This document shows positions 56,007 to 64,000 of a DNA stretch of 64,000 bases, piece after piece (the first letter of the stretch is position 1; each line of letters starts with the position of its first letter). The position numbers and the translations under genes are program-made. The stretch is from positions 1 through 64,000 of the forward strand of contig NZ_JAGGNW010000006.1 of NCBI RefSeq assembly GCF_018614875.1, in the 5' to 3' direction. The DNA comes from Variovorax paradoxus (GTDB taxonomy: Bacteria; Pseudomonadota; Gammaproteobacteria; Burkholderiales; Burkholderiaceae_C). Under the pieces are notes generated by a model that had not been told where the DNA came from, did not search any database, and saw only the letters and a program-made list of their open reading frames with translations.

Positions 56007-56032
56007 GTAACCTTTTACCGCTTCGCAGCGAA
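56007..56032 (+). promoter_or_regulatory. SigF-type promoter of the bufferin operon
   Basis: GTAACC at 56007-56012, 16 bases, then CGAA at 56029-56032. I recall GTAACC-N16-CGAA as the Caulobacter SigF consensus; the match is exact. The site ends 53 bases before the bufA ATG. Confidence 0.8.
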
Positions 56033-56085
56033 CTGCCAACTAGCGGTCTCGATGGGCGAGACCTCAACACGAAAGAGGTGAAACC

Positions 56086-56403
56086 ATGAACCGCCATCCG
56101 TTGACAAATTCCACCCTCGCCGCCGCGCTTGGCCTGGCCCTGGCCGCGGCGACGTTGCCGGCCCAGTCGCAAGGTATGGACATGAGCAAGGCGCCACAAG
56201 TGGTCAAGGACAACATGATGCGCATGACGGCCAACAAGCTGGAGAAGTGCTACGGCATCAACGCCGTTGCCAAGAACGATTGCGCAGAAGGCGCGCACTC
56301 GTGCGCCGGCCAGTCCACGCAAGCGCGCGACACGAAGTCTTTCGTGCTGCTGCCAGTGGGCGATTGCGGGAAGATCCAGGGCGGCAGCACGAAGGCTAGC
56401 TGA
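56086..56403 (+). CDS. bufA: Bufferin precursor peptide BufA (DUF2282)
   Basis: A 105-residue RiPP precursor. Signal peptide 1-29 (AATLPAQSQG), then a short core with four cysteines (LEKCYGINAVAKNDC; AHSCAGQ; VGDCGKI) characteristic of DUF2282 bufferins. In Caulobacter the modified peptide chelates copper in the periplasm and raises copper tolerance. The ATG follows GAAAGAGGTGA. First gene of bufABC-doxX. Confidence 0.9.
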   Translation: MNRHPLTNSTLAAALGLALAAATLPAQSQGMDMSKAPQVVKDNMMRMTANKLEKCYGINAVAKNDCAEGAHSCAGQSTQARDTKSFVLLPVGDCGKIQGGSTKAS

Positions 56404-56419
56404 CGCGCGAGCAACCGCG

Positions 56420-57289
56420 ATGCCTGACCCGTGCGACGCCGTACCCGCAGCCGCGGGCATCGGGCTGCGCTTCCAGCATCACCAGGCGGTGAGGAAGACG
56501 CGGCCCGCCGTTGCGTGGCTGGAGGTCCATACCGAAAACTACATGGGCGGGGGGCCGCCAGTTCGGGCTCTCGAAGCCATCCGCGGCGACTATCCTGTTT
56601 CGCTGCACGGTGTCGGGCTGTCGCTGGGCAGCGCGGATGGACTCGACACGCGACATCTCGAACGCATTCGGGACGTCGTGCATCGCATTCAGCCCGGGCT
56701 CGTGTCGGAGCACCTGTCCTGGAGTGTCGTGGCGGATACCTACCTGGCCGATCTGTTGCCGCTGCCGATGACTGAAGAAGCGCTGGCCGTCGTTTGCCGG
56801 CATGTCGAGCAAACGCAGGACATCCTCCAGCGTCGCATCCTGGTCGAGAACCCATCAAGCTACCTTTGCTACAAGCACTCGACGATTCCCGAATGGGATT
56901 TTCTCGCCGCGGTCGCGCGGCGCACGGGTTGCGGCATCCTGTGCGACGTCAACAACATCTACGTCAGTGCGTGCAACCACGGGTGGAACGCCTCGACCTA
57001 TCTGGCCGCATTGCCTGTGCATGCCGTCGGCGAGATCCATCTTGCCGGTCACGCCGTCAAGCAAATCGAGGATGGGCAAATCTTGCGCATCGACGACCAT
57101 GGCTCGCGCATTGCGCCGGAAGTCTGGGCGCTCTACACGCAGGCTTTGGCACGCTTCGGCCCGTTGCCGACATTGGTGGAATGGGACACGAACCTGCCAC
57201 CATTGGCCGTGCTTTTGGACGAGGCAGCCCACGCGGCGGTGCTGCTTGAGCGCGCCGCAGAGGAAACGGAAAATGCCCTCCCTGCATGA
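56420..57289 (+). CDS. bufB: BufB, multinuclear iron oxidase (DUF692) modifying the bufferin
   Basis: A 289-residue DUF692/MNIO enzyme of TIM-barrel fold. Iron ligands are expected in VSLHGVGLSLGS, LVSEHLSW, ILVENPSSYL, LCDVNNIYVSA and EIHLAGH, all present. It converts BufA cysteines to oxazolone/thioamide or thiooxazole-type groups in characterised systems. Starts 16 bases after bufA and overlaps bufC by 17 bases. Confidence 0.92.
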   Translation: MPDPCDAVPAAAGIGLRFQHHQAVRKTRPAVAWLEVHTENYMGGGPPVRALEAIRGDYPVSLHGVGLSLGSADGLDTRHLERIRDVVHRIQPGLVSEHLSWSVVADTYLADLLPLPMTEEALAVVCRHVEQTQDILQRRILVENPSSYLCYKHSTIPEWDFLAAVARRTGCGILCDVNNIYVSACNHGWNASTYLAALPVHAVGEIHLAGHAVKQIEDGQILRIDDHGSRIAPEVWALYTQALARFGPLPTLVEWDTNLPPLAVLLDEAAHAAVLLERAAEETENALPA

Positions 57290-58058
57290 GCTTCAGCAGT
57301 CGATGCGGCAAAGCATTCTGCGGGACACGCAGGACGCGGCCCTTGACTACGTCGATGGCGCAGGACTCTCACCCTGGCAACGGCTGAGCGTTTACCGCAA
57401 CACCATCCTCGGCGCGCTCGCCAATGCGTTGCGGCTGTCGTTTCCCGCAGTGCAGCAGCTGGTGGGGGCGGACTTCTTCGAGGGTGCCGCGCAAATATTC
57501 TCGCGCGAGCAGCCGCCGCGCTGTGCCGATCTCAACCTGTACGGCGGCGAGTTTGCGGATTTTCTGGAGCGCTTCGAACCTGCGGCGACGCTGCCTTATC
57601 TTCCCGACGTGGCCCGCCTGGAATGGGCCGTGAATCGCGCGTTGCATGCCCCGGTCGCGCAAGTGCTCGACCTGTCTCAATTGGCAGCCGCCGTCGCGCC
57701 ATCCGATCAGGACCGGGTGTGTTTCGCGGCTCATCCGTCGATCTCGATGCTGCGTTCGCACTTCCCCGTCGACACGATCTGGCGAGCCGTCCTGGAACAG
57801 GACGACGCAGCCATGGGCAACATCGATCTGGCTGGCGACCCCGTGTGCCTGATGGTGCAATGCCTTGTCGATCAGGTCGAGGTGATACGCCTCGACGAGG
57901 GTGCATGGCACTTTGGCGCGGCGCTGTTCAGCGGACAACCCCTGCGCGCCGCACTGGAGATCGCGCAAGGTCTCGATGCACCTGCACTGCTTGCGCAGCA
58001 CCTGACGTCGGGACGCTGCGTCGCGTTCCATCTTTTTGCCCCGGAGTCCCCGTCATGA
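57273..58058 (+). CDS. bufC: BufC, DUF2063 partner of the MNIO enzyme
   Basis: A 261-residue protein with the DUF2063 N-terminal domain (YRNTILGALANALRLSFPAV and LPYLPDVARLEWAVNRALH). It acts as the substrate-recognition partner of the MNIO enzyme in related systems. The start lies inside the bufB 3' end, and the stop overlaps the doxX start (ATGA). Confidence 0.9.
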   Translation: MPSLHELQQSMRQSILRDTQDAALDYVDGAGLSPWQRLSVYRNTILGALANALRLSFPAVQQLVGADFFEGAAQIFSREQPPRCADLNLYGGEFADFLERFEPAATLPYLPDVARLEWAVNRALHAPVAQVLDLSQLAAAVAPSDQDRVCFAAHPSISMLRSHFPVDTIWRAVLEQDDAAMGNIDLAGDPVCLMVQCLVDQVEVIRLDEGAWHFGAALFSGQPLRAALEIAQGLDAPALLAQHLTSGRCVAFHLFAPESPS

Positions 58059-58513
58059 GCGAGTTTCTTGTTCGCCTGCGCAACCGGCTCGAAGCCGTGC
58101 CGTACGCATTGCTTGCGCTGCCGCTGCGATTGGCCGTGGCCACCGTGTTCTGGAACTCCGGCCTGACCAAGCTCGCCAACTGGAACACGGCCGTCGCGCT
58201 GTTCACCGACGAGTACCGCGTGCCGCTGCTGCCGCCAGAACTGACGGCCTACATGGCGGCGAGCGTCGAGCTGAGCACGCCGGTCCTGCTCGTGTTGGGG
58301 GTACTCACCCGGCCTGCCGCCGCCGTGCTGCTGGGGATGACCGCTGTCATCGAAGTTTTCGTCTACCCGCAAGCGTGGCCTACGCACATCCAGTGGGCGG
58401 CTATGCTCCTGATTTTGTTGTGCCGGGGACCGGGATCACTCTCGCTCGACCATTGGCTTTGGAAGATGATTGTGAGCCGCAAGGCCCATCTCGGGACCAC
58501 GAGCGTTCGTTGA
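58055..58513 (+). CDS. DoxX-family membrane protein of the bufferin operon
   Basis: A 152-residue DoxX protein with four hydrophobic helices (LPLRLAVATVFWNSGLTKLA; PVLLVLGVLTRPAAAVLL). DoxX genes usually accompany bufferin operons, sometimes called bufD. Role unclear, perhaps redox support in the membrane. Last gene of the coupled operon. Confidence 0.88.
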   Translation: MSEFLVRLRNRLEAVPYALLALPLRLAVATVFWNSGLTKLANWNTAVALFTDEYRVPLLPPELTAYMAASVELSTPVLLVLGVLTRPAAAVLLGMTAVIEVFVYPQAWPTHIQWAAMLLILLCRGPGSLSLDHWLWKMIVSRKAHLGTTSVR

Positions 58514-58691
58514 CACCAACTACCGTGCCTTGCTGCGCTGGGTAGATTTGGTGTCAGTGCCTTCAAGTCGTCCTTCTCGTACAGCCCGAGTCACCGTGCC
58601 GGTCATCACGGCAGATATCCCCCGGCCAGGATCGACCTCCGTGACGGCAACGAGTCGTTCTTTACTACGGCAGATCCCTCCCAGCAGATCT

Positions 58692-58994
58692 TCATCTGCC
58701 AACTGCGGCAAAGATTTCCTGAACACGCGCCGACATCCGAAATGGAGTGATCGATACGATATCGGCCTCGACGACCCGGTGCTCGACAAACGGGTCAGCG
58801 TTGACGCGTACACGCAAGGCCTCCAAGTCGGCATTGATCGCCAGAACGGCACCGCCCTCGCTCGGCCCGAGAGAACCTGCCAACAGGAAAACATGGTCAT
58901 TAATGCCGCGTTGGATCCACTCGTTGTGCGCATCCAACCAGCGCCGCGCCTCTGCACGGTTCGTCGAAAACCTCAAAAACACGATGTAAACCAT
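58692..58994 (-). CDS. YciI-family protein
   Basis: A 100-residue YciI-like protein (ferredoxin-like fold). The conserved His/Asp block is LDAHNEWIQRGINDHVFLLA, and ADPFVEHRVVE near the C-terminus matches the family. Members are small dehalogenase- or lyase-like accessory enzymes; substrate unknown. The stretch 58514-58691 to its left holds no gene I can support. Confidence 0.82.
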   Translation of the reverse strand: MVYIVFLRFSTNRAEARRWLDAHNEWIQRGINDHVFLLAGSLGPSEGGAVLAINADLEALRVRVNADPFVEHRVVEADIVSITPFRMSARVQEIFAAVGR

Positions 58995-59024
58995 AGAGCC
59001 TCCAGGGGAATATTGCGTCGGCCC

Positions 59025-59624
59025 TCAACTGGCCCTCCGTGACCGACTCTTGATCGGCGCCTGTTTCAGGTCATCGAGCCACGTGTCGATCAACTCGACC
59101 TCGCGGCGGATGAACGTCTCGTCGTGAAACGCCGTGGCGAGCGCCGCGATGCCCTGGCTGCGCGCCAAGAGATGCATCGACAGAGAATCTGCATCAACGC
59201 CTCTTCCTAAAGCCTCAAACTGCTCGCGCAGCCATGATCTGAACTGCCCGAAGATCATCCCAGCACCGCCTTGCGATGGGTGATCGAGCTTGGCAAGTTC
59301 AGAGCAAAGGGTTCCCACCGGGCACCCGTAGCGCTGGATGTTCTTGCGGTTCTCGATCAGCATCTGGGCGAAGCAGCGCAACCGGTCCGCGGGCGTCTTG
59401 GCGTTGCGCGTCCACATGTCCAGCATCTCCTTCGTTTTGCAGGCGCGCAGCGTGATGACCTCCGAGAGGATGTCGTCCTTGGCCTTGAAGTGGTGATAGA
59501 AGTTGCCACGCGAGATGCCGACGACTTCCGCGATATCGGCAAACGAGGTCTTCTCAAAGCCGCGCTGATAGAACAGTTCGTCGGCGGCCCGAACGATCAG
59601 GTCTCGGGTGCTGTCAGATGCCAT
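59025..59624 (-). CDS. TetR-family regulator, NemR-like
   Basis: A 199-residue TetR repressor with HTH (TSFADIAEVVGISRGNFYHHF) and a ligand domain containing YGCPVGTLCSELAK, a segment also found in NemR. NemR senses electrophiles and bleach through cysteine and controls an ene-reductase. Here the ene-reductase gene lies immediately upstream but is collapsed. Confidence 0.88.
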   Translation of the reverse strand: MASDSTRDLIVRAADELFYQRGFEKTSFADIAEVVGISRGNFYHHFKAKDDILSEVITLRACKTKEMLDMWTRNAKTPADRLRCFAQMLIENRKNIQRYGCPVGTLCSELAKLDHPSQGGAGMIFGQFRSWLREQFEALGRGVDADSLSMHLLARSQGIAALATAFHDETFIRREVELIDTWLDDLKQAPIKSRSRRAS

Positions 59625-59651
59625 TGCGCTACTCCACCTTCCTTCGCCAGC

Positions 59652-59906
59652 TCAGTGGCTCACGTCGTAGGTCGGATAGTCCGTGTAGCCCCGAACGGTA
59701 CCGCCGTAAAACGACCCCTGCGCGGAGATCGGTGAGGACTCGGAGATGATGAGGGAGGCGTCGGCACGTTGCCCGTAGTAGGTTGCCATCGGGGGCGTCG
59801 GAATGCCGGACCGATCCGCGCGATTGCGTGTCATCGGGGCCATGACCAGTCGGTTCGGAAGACTGAGCCTCCCGACGGAAAAGGGAGAGAAAAGGTGGAG
59901 CGCCAA
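59652..59906 (-). pseudogene. Old-yellow-enzyme ene-reductase with the middle deleted
   Basis: An 84-residue frame whose first 64 residues match the N-terminus of NemA-type ene-reductases (FSPFSVGRLSLPNRLVMAPM, TYYGQRADASLIISESSPIS). Its last 20 match the C-terminus (FYGGTVRGYTDYPTYDV). About 280 residues between, including the FMN-contacting Arg and catalytic residues, are absent, with the frame kept. It follows the TetR gene as in nemRA. Confidence 0.85.
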
Positions 59907-60008
59907 TGGCGTGCATGATTCCTAGGACAGTTGACCTAGCCATCATAGGGCAAATGTCCTAATCGGGTCAACTGCCCTTTGCTGACTCCCGCCGCAAGGA
60001 CGAGCGAA

Positions 60009-60569
60009 TCAAAGCGGCCCGAAGTACTCCCCACGCGCCGGGTAGTCGTTCTTGATAATGAAATCCAAGGCCTGCACCATCTCGGCGAAGGATGGCCTCA
60101 CAAAGGGCATCGACTGCACCGACAGGTAGTAGATGGTGCAGTCCGGCTTCACGAGAAACACTCCTGGTTCGGAGAAAAGGGGCGGCTCTTCAATGCCGAT
60201 GGACGTCTTGCCACGGGAGGCCGAGATGTACAGGCCCCAGCGGCGTGCGACTTGGAGCGACAGGCCGTATCCGAAGCGCAATTGCGATGCACCAGTTTTT
60301 TCGGCCATCGCCTTCGCGCGGGTCTCGTCATCCGAGCTGATTGCGATGGTATTGACGCCCCGCTCACGGAACGCCGGTGTCAAGCGTTCGAGTTCCTTGA
60401 GGTAGTTCGCGCAAATCGGACAGTGAAGGCCGCGGTAGAAGCACACGAGCGTCATCCGCTCCGGCTGTTCAATCGCGAGGTCGAATCTCCCGTGCGACAG
60501 GGTGGACACCTGTAGGTCGGGGGCCGCTTGGCGTGGGATGAGCATGTGAGTCCTTTCCGGGGACTTCAT
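60009..60569 (-). CDS. Peroxiredoxin-like AhpC/TSA-fold protein
   Basis: A 186-residue thioredoxin-fold protein (start 60569 or 60545). The reactive site CFYRGLHCPICANYL has the CxxC pair after a RG motif, typical of peroxiredoxin-like proteins annotated AhpC/TSA family. Divergent from an AraC gene 35 bases away, which likely regulates it. Confidence 0.85.
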   Translation of the reverse strand: MKSPERTHMLIPRQAAPDLQVSTLSHGRFDLAIEQPERMTLVCFYRGLHCPICANYLKELERLTPAFRERGVNTIAISSDDETRAKAMAEKTGASQLRFGYGLSLQVARRWGLYISASRGKTSIGIEEPPLFSEPGVFLVKPDCTIYYLSVQSMPFVRPSFAEMVQALDFIIKNDYPARGEYFGPL

Positions 60570-60604
60570 TGACGACAGGTAGCCAGTCTTTCATACTCAA
60601 GGAC

Positions 60605-61393
60605 ATGAATGATCCACAATTCATGATCCAAAGTCTCGGAGAGCGGAACAAGGTCGATCGCCTGGCGGCCTTCTTTGAGGCCTATCCGCTTCAGGTGAGG
60701 GTCTCGACGGAGCAGCATGAAAACTGGCCGGCGACATCGGCGTTGCACTTGCTGCCTGGCGATAAGGGAGAGGTGGAGTCTGTCGTTCTTTCAGTGCGGG
60801 GCAGAGTTGCCGAGCCGCGGGCCTTGATGACCGCGGAAGTGTGCTTTGGTGGCGCGGGCAATCCGCTGCTGAACACCTTGCCGGATTCGCTGGCGGTACC
60901 AATATGCGATGCCCGTCCTGCGCTGCGGGACACCGTGCGCGCGTTCCTGGCTGAGGCAGAAGCTGCTCGCTGTGGGCATCGTCATGCCTTGGATCGGCTG
61001 GGCGAGGTGATCGCCTTGATGGCGCTGCGCGCCGCCATCGAGGGAGGCGCCGCCAGGCCGTGCCTGCTTGCTGGGCTGGCGCATCCTCAACTGGCCCCCG
61101 TGTTGGTGGCTATCCACGAGGCACCAGCGCATCACTGGAGCATCGAAGAGATGGCGCAGATCGCTGGCATGTCTCGCAGTCGGTTCATGGCGGTATTCCC
61201 CGAAGTGGTAGGCACAACGCCGATGGCTTACCTCACCCGATGGCGGCTTCAGCTCGGGCAGCGCGAGCTGAGGAAGGGCGGCGCGAAGGTGAAGATGGTG
61301 GCGCGCCGGTCGGGTTTTGCGAGCGCCGAGGCGTTCTCCCGAGCGTACACAAAGGAATACGGACGAGCTCCGGCGGAGGATGCACGGGGGTAG
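60605..61393 (+). CDS. AraC-family transcriptional regulator (cupin type)
   Basis: A 262-residue AraC regulator from the ATG at 60605 (a TTG at 60569 would add 12 residues). The N-terminal cupin domain (LHLLPGDKGEVESVVLS) and C-terminal double HTH (WSIEEMAQIAGMSRSRFMAV; VKMVARRSGFASAEAFSRAY) are intact. Divergent from the peroxiredoxin-like gene, consistent with local control by reactive species or solvents. Confidence 0.88.
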   Translation: MNDPQFMIQSLGERNKVDRLAAFFEAYPLQVRVSTEQHENWPATSALHLLPGDKGEVESVVLSVRGRVAEPRALMTAEVCFGGAGNPLLNTLPDSLAVPICDARPALRDTVRAFLAEAEAARCGHRHALDRLGEVIALMALRAAIEGGAARPCLLAGLAHPQLAPVLVAIHEAPAHHWSIEEMAQIAGMSRSRFMAVFPEVVGTTPMAYLTRWRLQLGQRELRKGGAKVKMVARRSGFASAEAFSRAYTKEYGRAPAEDARG

Positions 61394-61461
61394 TCGCACA
61401 ACTCCTCAACTCGTTCGATCTTCGTAGCACGCCTCTTCCCTGCACATGACCGACCGTGGAG

Positions 61462-61520
61462 AAGGTGGCCGAGCTGAAGCCCTCTCGGCGGCACAGGTCC
61501 AACACGCTCACGCGTGGCAA
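61462..61520 (-). pseudogene. Fragment of an IS3-type OrfA transposase
   Basis: About 20 codons on the minus strand, VSVLDLCRREGFSSATF, match the helix-turn-helix of IS3-family OrfA (Transposase_8), normally followed by YKWRAKYGG. After ATF the sequence is unrelated. No repeats or OrfB remain. Confidence 0.5.
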
Positions 61521-61583
61521 CCGCCATGGGCGGCATCCTGAAGGATTGGCCGAAGAGCGGCGCCACCAAGATCACGATCGAGA

Positions 61584-61743
61584 GCCGAGTTCGCGTCGCT
61601 GGCCACGCTGTATCGCCACCACAAAGCGATACGCGAACTGCTCAGGGTGAGGCCCTATACCGATCGGCAAACACGCAAGCTGACGATCCAGATCGCCCAA
61701 CAGGCGGCCAGCATCGCGGAAACCCGAGTCGACGTCATCAACA
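61584..61743 (+). pseudogene. Fragment of a Tn3-type transposase N-terminus
   Basis: About 53 codons (EFASLATLYRHHKAIRELLR and RQTRKLTIQIAQQAASIAE) resemble the N-terminal domain of Tn3-family TnpA (DUF4158). It joins directly, in frame, to an unrelated integrase fragment at about 61744. Confidence 0.45.
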
Positions 61744-61905
61744 GGATTCGTCACACCGCCGGAAGCCACCTGAGCGAGAAGGTCGATCTGAAAGTGGTTC
61801 GCGACAACCTGGGTTACGCCAACATCAGCACGACCAGCATCTATTTGCACACCGAGGATGATGCTCGGCACGATGCGACAGGCCGGGCACCGGGTTGGCT
61901 GGCGC
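61744..61905 (+). pseudogene. C-terminal fragment of a tyrosine recombinase
   Basis: About 50 codons with RHTAGSHLSEKVDLKVVRDN and ANISTTSIYLHTEDDARHDA match the catalytic C-terminus of XerD-like integrases, including the box II His/Arg and the Tyr nucleophile in SIYLH. The N-terminal and core-binding parts are missing. The frame continues as noise into the antisense of the antiporter gene. Confidence 0.6.
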
Positions 61906-61994
61906 ACGCCGTAGAGCCAAAACCGGAGACTCGGGACTTCCAATCTCCGATTGGCGATGCCGTTGATGAATTCCGAGCAGATCGACGGTCAGCC

Positions 61995-63251
61995 TTACAG
62001 AAGCATGAAAGCGGCTGCGGCAATGCCGGTAGGCAGCAGCGCGCCGAGCAGCAAGCCGCCAGCACCGATGGTTTCGTCGGCGAACCCGCTTTTGAGCAGC
62101 GCGACGCCCGCTGGATTCGGTGCGTTGGCGATCACTGTCAGACCGCCGCCGGCCACCGCGCCAGCAACGAGCATGTACTTGGATTCGTCTGAAATACCCG
62201 CGATGAGCGAGCCCAGATACGTGAGTGCCGCGTTGTCGGTGATTGCCGTGAGGCCCAGTGCACTGAAGAACAATGCGAGCGGCTCAAGGCTGGAGACGAC
62301 CGGCTGCAGCCACCAGCGCTGCATGCCGCCCAGCACCACCAGACCGGCGAGAAAAAACCCGACGAGAAGCGCCTCTTTGAGGATCAGGGGACTCTGATGG
62401 CGTTCATAGGCTTGCGTGAAGCCGAGGAACATCAGGAACAGCCCGAGGAAGGCGACCGGATGGTGCGCGAACATGACGATCCCGGTGAGCAGCACCAGGT
62501 GCGTCAAGACCACGAGCACGGGGACAGCCGCTTCGGACGACCCAGCGTTGGCCGGTGGCGCTTGCAAGTGCTTGCGTAGCGCGAAGGTCGCGATGGCGGC
62601 GTTGGCGAGCACAGCCAGCGCCGCCTTCCAGCCAAACGTGGCGAGCATGAAGGCGCTGTCCCATTGCCATGTCGAGGCGACCATCAGCACCGGCGGCGCA
62701 GCGTAGGACGTGAGGGTGCCGCCGATCGACACATTGACGAACAGCACGCCCAACGCAAGGTATTTCACGGCCTCGGGCACTTGAGGCCTGAAGATTTGCG
62801 GCGCAAGCATCAGCGCCGCAATGGTCATTGCCGCCGGTTCCGTGATCAGCGATCCCAGCAATGGAACGGCGGCGAGCCCGAGCCATGCAGTCGCGATCGG
62901 CGTCGGCAACGGAACGATCCGGGCAACGGCGTTCACGCTCGCCATGACGGTCCGCAGCACTGGCCGCGAGGCGGCCACCACCATCACGACGAAAACGAAA
63001 AGCGGCTCGGTGTAGTTGCGCGATTCCGCGTAGGTCAGTGCCTCATTGCCGCCAATCACCAGGGCCATGGCGAGCACGAGCACGATGGCCCAGAACCCGA
63101 AGACGACCTCGACTTCGCCCAGCAGATGGAACAGGCCGGAGTGCCGCGGGAAACGGTGAGACAGACGCTCGAACTGCTTGACCGTGAATGTATGGAGAAG
63201 TGCCACAGCAAAGAGTGCTGCGGCAATGTATTGAATCGCGGGTTCTTGCAT
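61995..63251 (-). CDS. Putative Na+/H+ antiporter (Na_H_antiport_3 type)
   Basis: A 418-residue membrane protein with about eleven helices; family recognised as the putative Na+/H+ antiporter group PF07399-like (ALVIGGNEALTYAESRNYTE, LTAITDNAALTYLGSLIAG, NAPNPAGVALLKSGFADET). Start at 63251 (MQEPAIQY). Lies 127 bases downstream of the UspA gene on the same strand, so co-transcription is plausible. Confidence 0.8.
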   Translation of the reverse strand: MQEPAIQYIAAALFAVALLHTFTVKQFERLSHRFPRHSGLFHLLGEVEVVFGFWAIVLVLAMALVIGGNEALTYAESRNYTEPLFVFVVMVVAASRPVLRTVMASVNAVARIVPLPTPIATAWLGLAAVPLLGSLITEPAAMTIAALMLAPQIFRPQVPEAVKYLALGVLFVNVSIGGTLTSYAAPPVLMVASTWQWDSAFMLATFGWKAALAVLANAAIATFALRKHLQAPPANAGSSEAAVPVLVVLTHLVLLTGIVMFAHHPVAFLGLFLMFLGFTQAYERHQSPLILKEALLVGFFLAGLVVLGGMQRWWLQPVVSSLEPLALFFSALGLTAITDNAALTYLGSLIAGISDESKYMLVAGAVAGGGLTVIANAPNPAGVALLKSGFADETIGAGGLLLGALLPTGIAAAAFMLL

Positions 63252-63378
63252 AGGGTGCTGACGTGACGGTGCCGCGTGGCGGCCCGACCAGCGCATGAAC
63301 CTGCAGCACCGCGGGAAGCGGATCTACACCCTGCCTCGATTTTAACGGGAGGGAATGGAGACCCCCTCGCTTCCGGCC

Positions 63379-64000
63379 TCAGCGCAGGATGAGAACCGGC
63401 GCCACACTCGTGCGCAGCAGCGTGGTGGTGGTGCTTCCCACAATCAGTTGCCGAATGCGCGAATGGCCGTAGGCGCCCATCACCAGCAGCGCCGGCGCTT
63501 GCCCCGCAACCAGCACGGGCATCACGTCTTCGGGGTCACCGGCCGCCAACTCCGTTTCCACAACGAAGCCCGCACCCGCGAGTACGAGGCGAGCATCTTC
63601 AAGCTGACGGCGAGCCTCAGCCGTATCTGAGCCGGCCATCGCCAGCAACGCCGGAAGACCAGCCAGCATCGGGCTGCGCGCCACGGTCTCCACCGTCTTG
63701 CGAGCCGTCGGGCTGCCGTCGAAGGCAATGACGAACCGGGCGGGCGCCACGAAGGAATCGGTCGTCACGACCAGAACCGGGCGCTTGGCCGAGCGGATGA
63801 CGCGCTCGACGTGGTGGTCCAGATGAATTCGACCGTGCGCCTCGCCGCGGCGATGCTCGCCCAGCACGAACAGTCGTGCATCGGCCTCGACCTCGAGCAC
63901 GCTGTCCACCAGCTCGCCGTGGCGCAGTCTCGCATCGTGGCGCGCGACGCCTGCGGTTTCGGCGCGTTCTCGCGCGGCGGCCAACAGGCGCCGACCGCTT
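63379..64000 (-). CDS. Universal stress protein UspA, tandem type, 5' end outside the window
   Basis: At least 205 residues of a UspA-family protein. The C-terminal domain has GAYGHSRIRQLIVGSTTTTL, the ATP-binding signature G-2x-G-9x-G(S/T), and an upstream half-domain with HHVERVIRSAKRPVLVVTTD. So it is a two-domain USP of about 280 residues whose start lies beyond base 64000. Confidence 0.88.
   Translation of the reverse strand, partial: SGRRLLAAARERAETAGVARHDARLRHGELVDSVLEVEADARLFVLGEHRRGEAHGRIHLDHHVERVIRSAKRPVLVVTTDSFVAPARFVIAFDGSPTARKTVETVARSPMLAGLPALLAMAGSDTAEARRQLEDARLVLAGAGFVVETELAAGDPEDVMPVLVAGQAPALLVMGAYGHSRIRQLIVGSTTTTLLRTSVAPVLILR

Noticed and set aside
56328..56340. GCGACACGAAGT inside bufA, possible third copy of the intergenic repeat
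   Set aside because: It is within coding sequence, lacks the following GCGCG and G-run, and is short enough to be chance.
61456..61650. Short plus-strand frame before the transposase scraps
   Set aside because: It overlaps the IS3 and TnpA fragments in the wrong frames and has no motif of its own.

Overview
The window looks like a chromosomal segment of a GC-rich betaproteobacterium of the family Comamonadaceae, most likely Variovorax or a close relative. The grounds are very GC-rich codon use, Bug-type (TctC) binding proteins inside a catabolic operon, the porin-glnK-amtB cluster, the lplT/alr/radA neighbourhood and a family-typical intergenic repeat. The species call is inference; no rRNA or tRNA gene was seen.

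Layout. (1) 0-2.1 kb: a small membrane protein and radA, both minus strand, with a strong plus-strand terminator between them. (2) 2.2-11.2 kb: a type VI secretion cargo module of vgrG, an unrecognised 527-aa protein, a 1446-residue PAAR-like/Rhs effector with a variable toxin tip, and a probable immunity gene, followed by an insertion-sequence scrap. (3) 11.5-23.4 kb: a long co-directional homoprotocatechuate (3,4-dihydroxyphenylacetate) meta-cleavage operon, hpaR-G1-G2-tctC-E-D-F-H-I, continuing with almost no gaps into an IlvD/Edd dehydratase, a second Bug protein, a class II aldolase and a ketopantoate-reductase-like dehydrogenase. (4) 23.4-37.8 kb: housekeeping genes: membrane protein, alr, lplT, a DMT exporter, glutathione peroxidase, glycolate oxidase glcDEF, a LysR regulator with an SMP-30 lactonase, and porin-glnK-amtB behind a sigma-54 type promoter.

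(5) 37.8 kb to the end: comM (yifB) starts normally but is cut after about 301 codons. Three direct repeats that look like a Tn7-like transposon end follow at once. Everything beyond reads as a mosaic genomic island, visibly less uniform in base composition. It carries two unrecognised overlapping genes (one with a tentative TnsE-like layout), a chain of overlapping small genes ending in a HipA-type kinase, a DMT exporter, a large arsenic operon with three arsenate reductases, a decayed MFS gene and a truncated flavoprotein gene, a mercury module without merA, a sigF-nrsF pair divergent from a bufferin (bufABC-doxX) operon, a NemR-like regulator with a collapsed ene-reductase gene, a peroxiredoxin/AraC pair, a patch of transposase and integrase scraps, and a Na+/H+ antiporter next to a universal stress protein that runs off the window. 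The right end of the island was not found.

The island looks like a metal-stress collection: arsenic detoxification, mercury uptake and binding, and a RiPP-type copper buffer under a metal-responsive sigma factor. Several genes show internal deletions or frameshifts, so part of the cargo is decaying.
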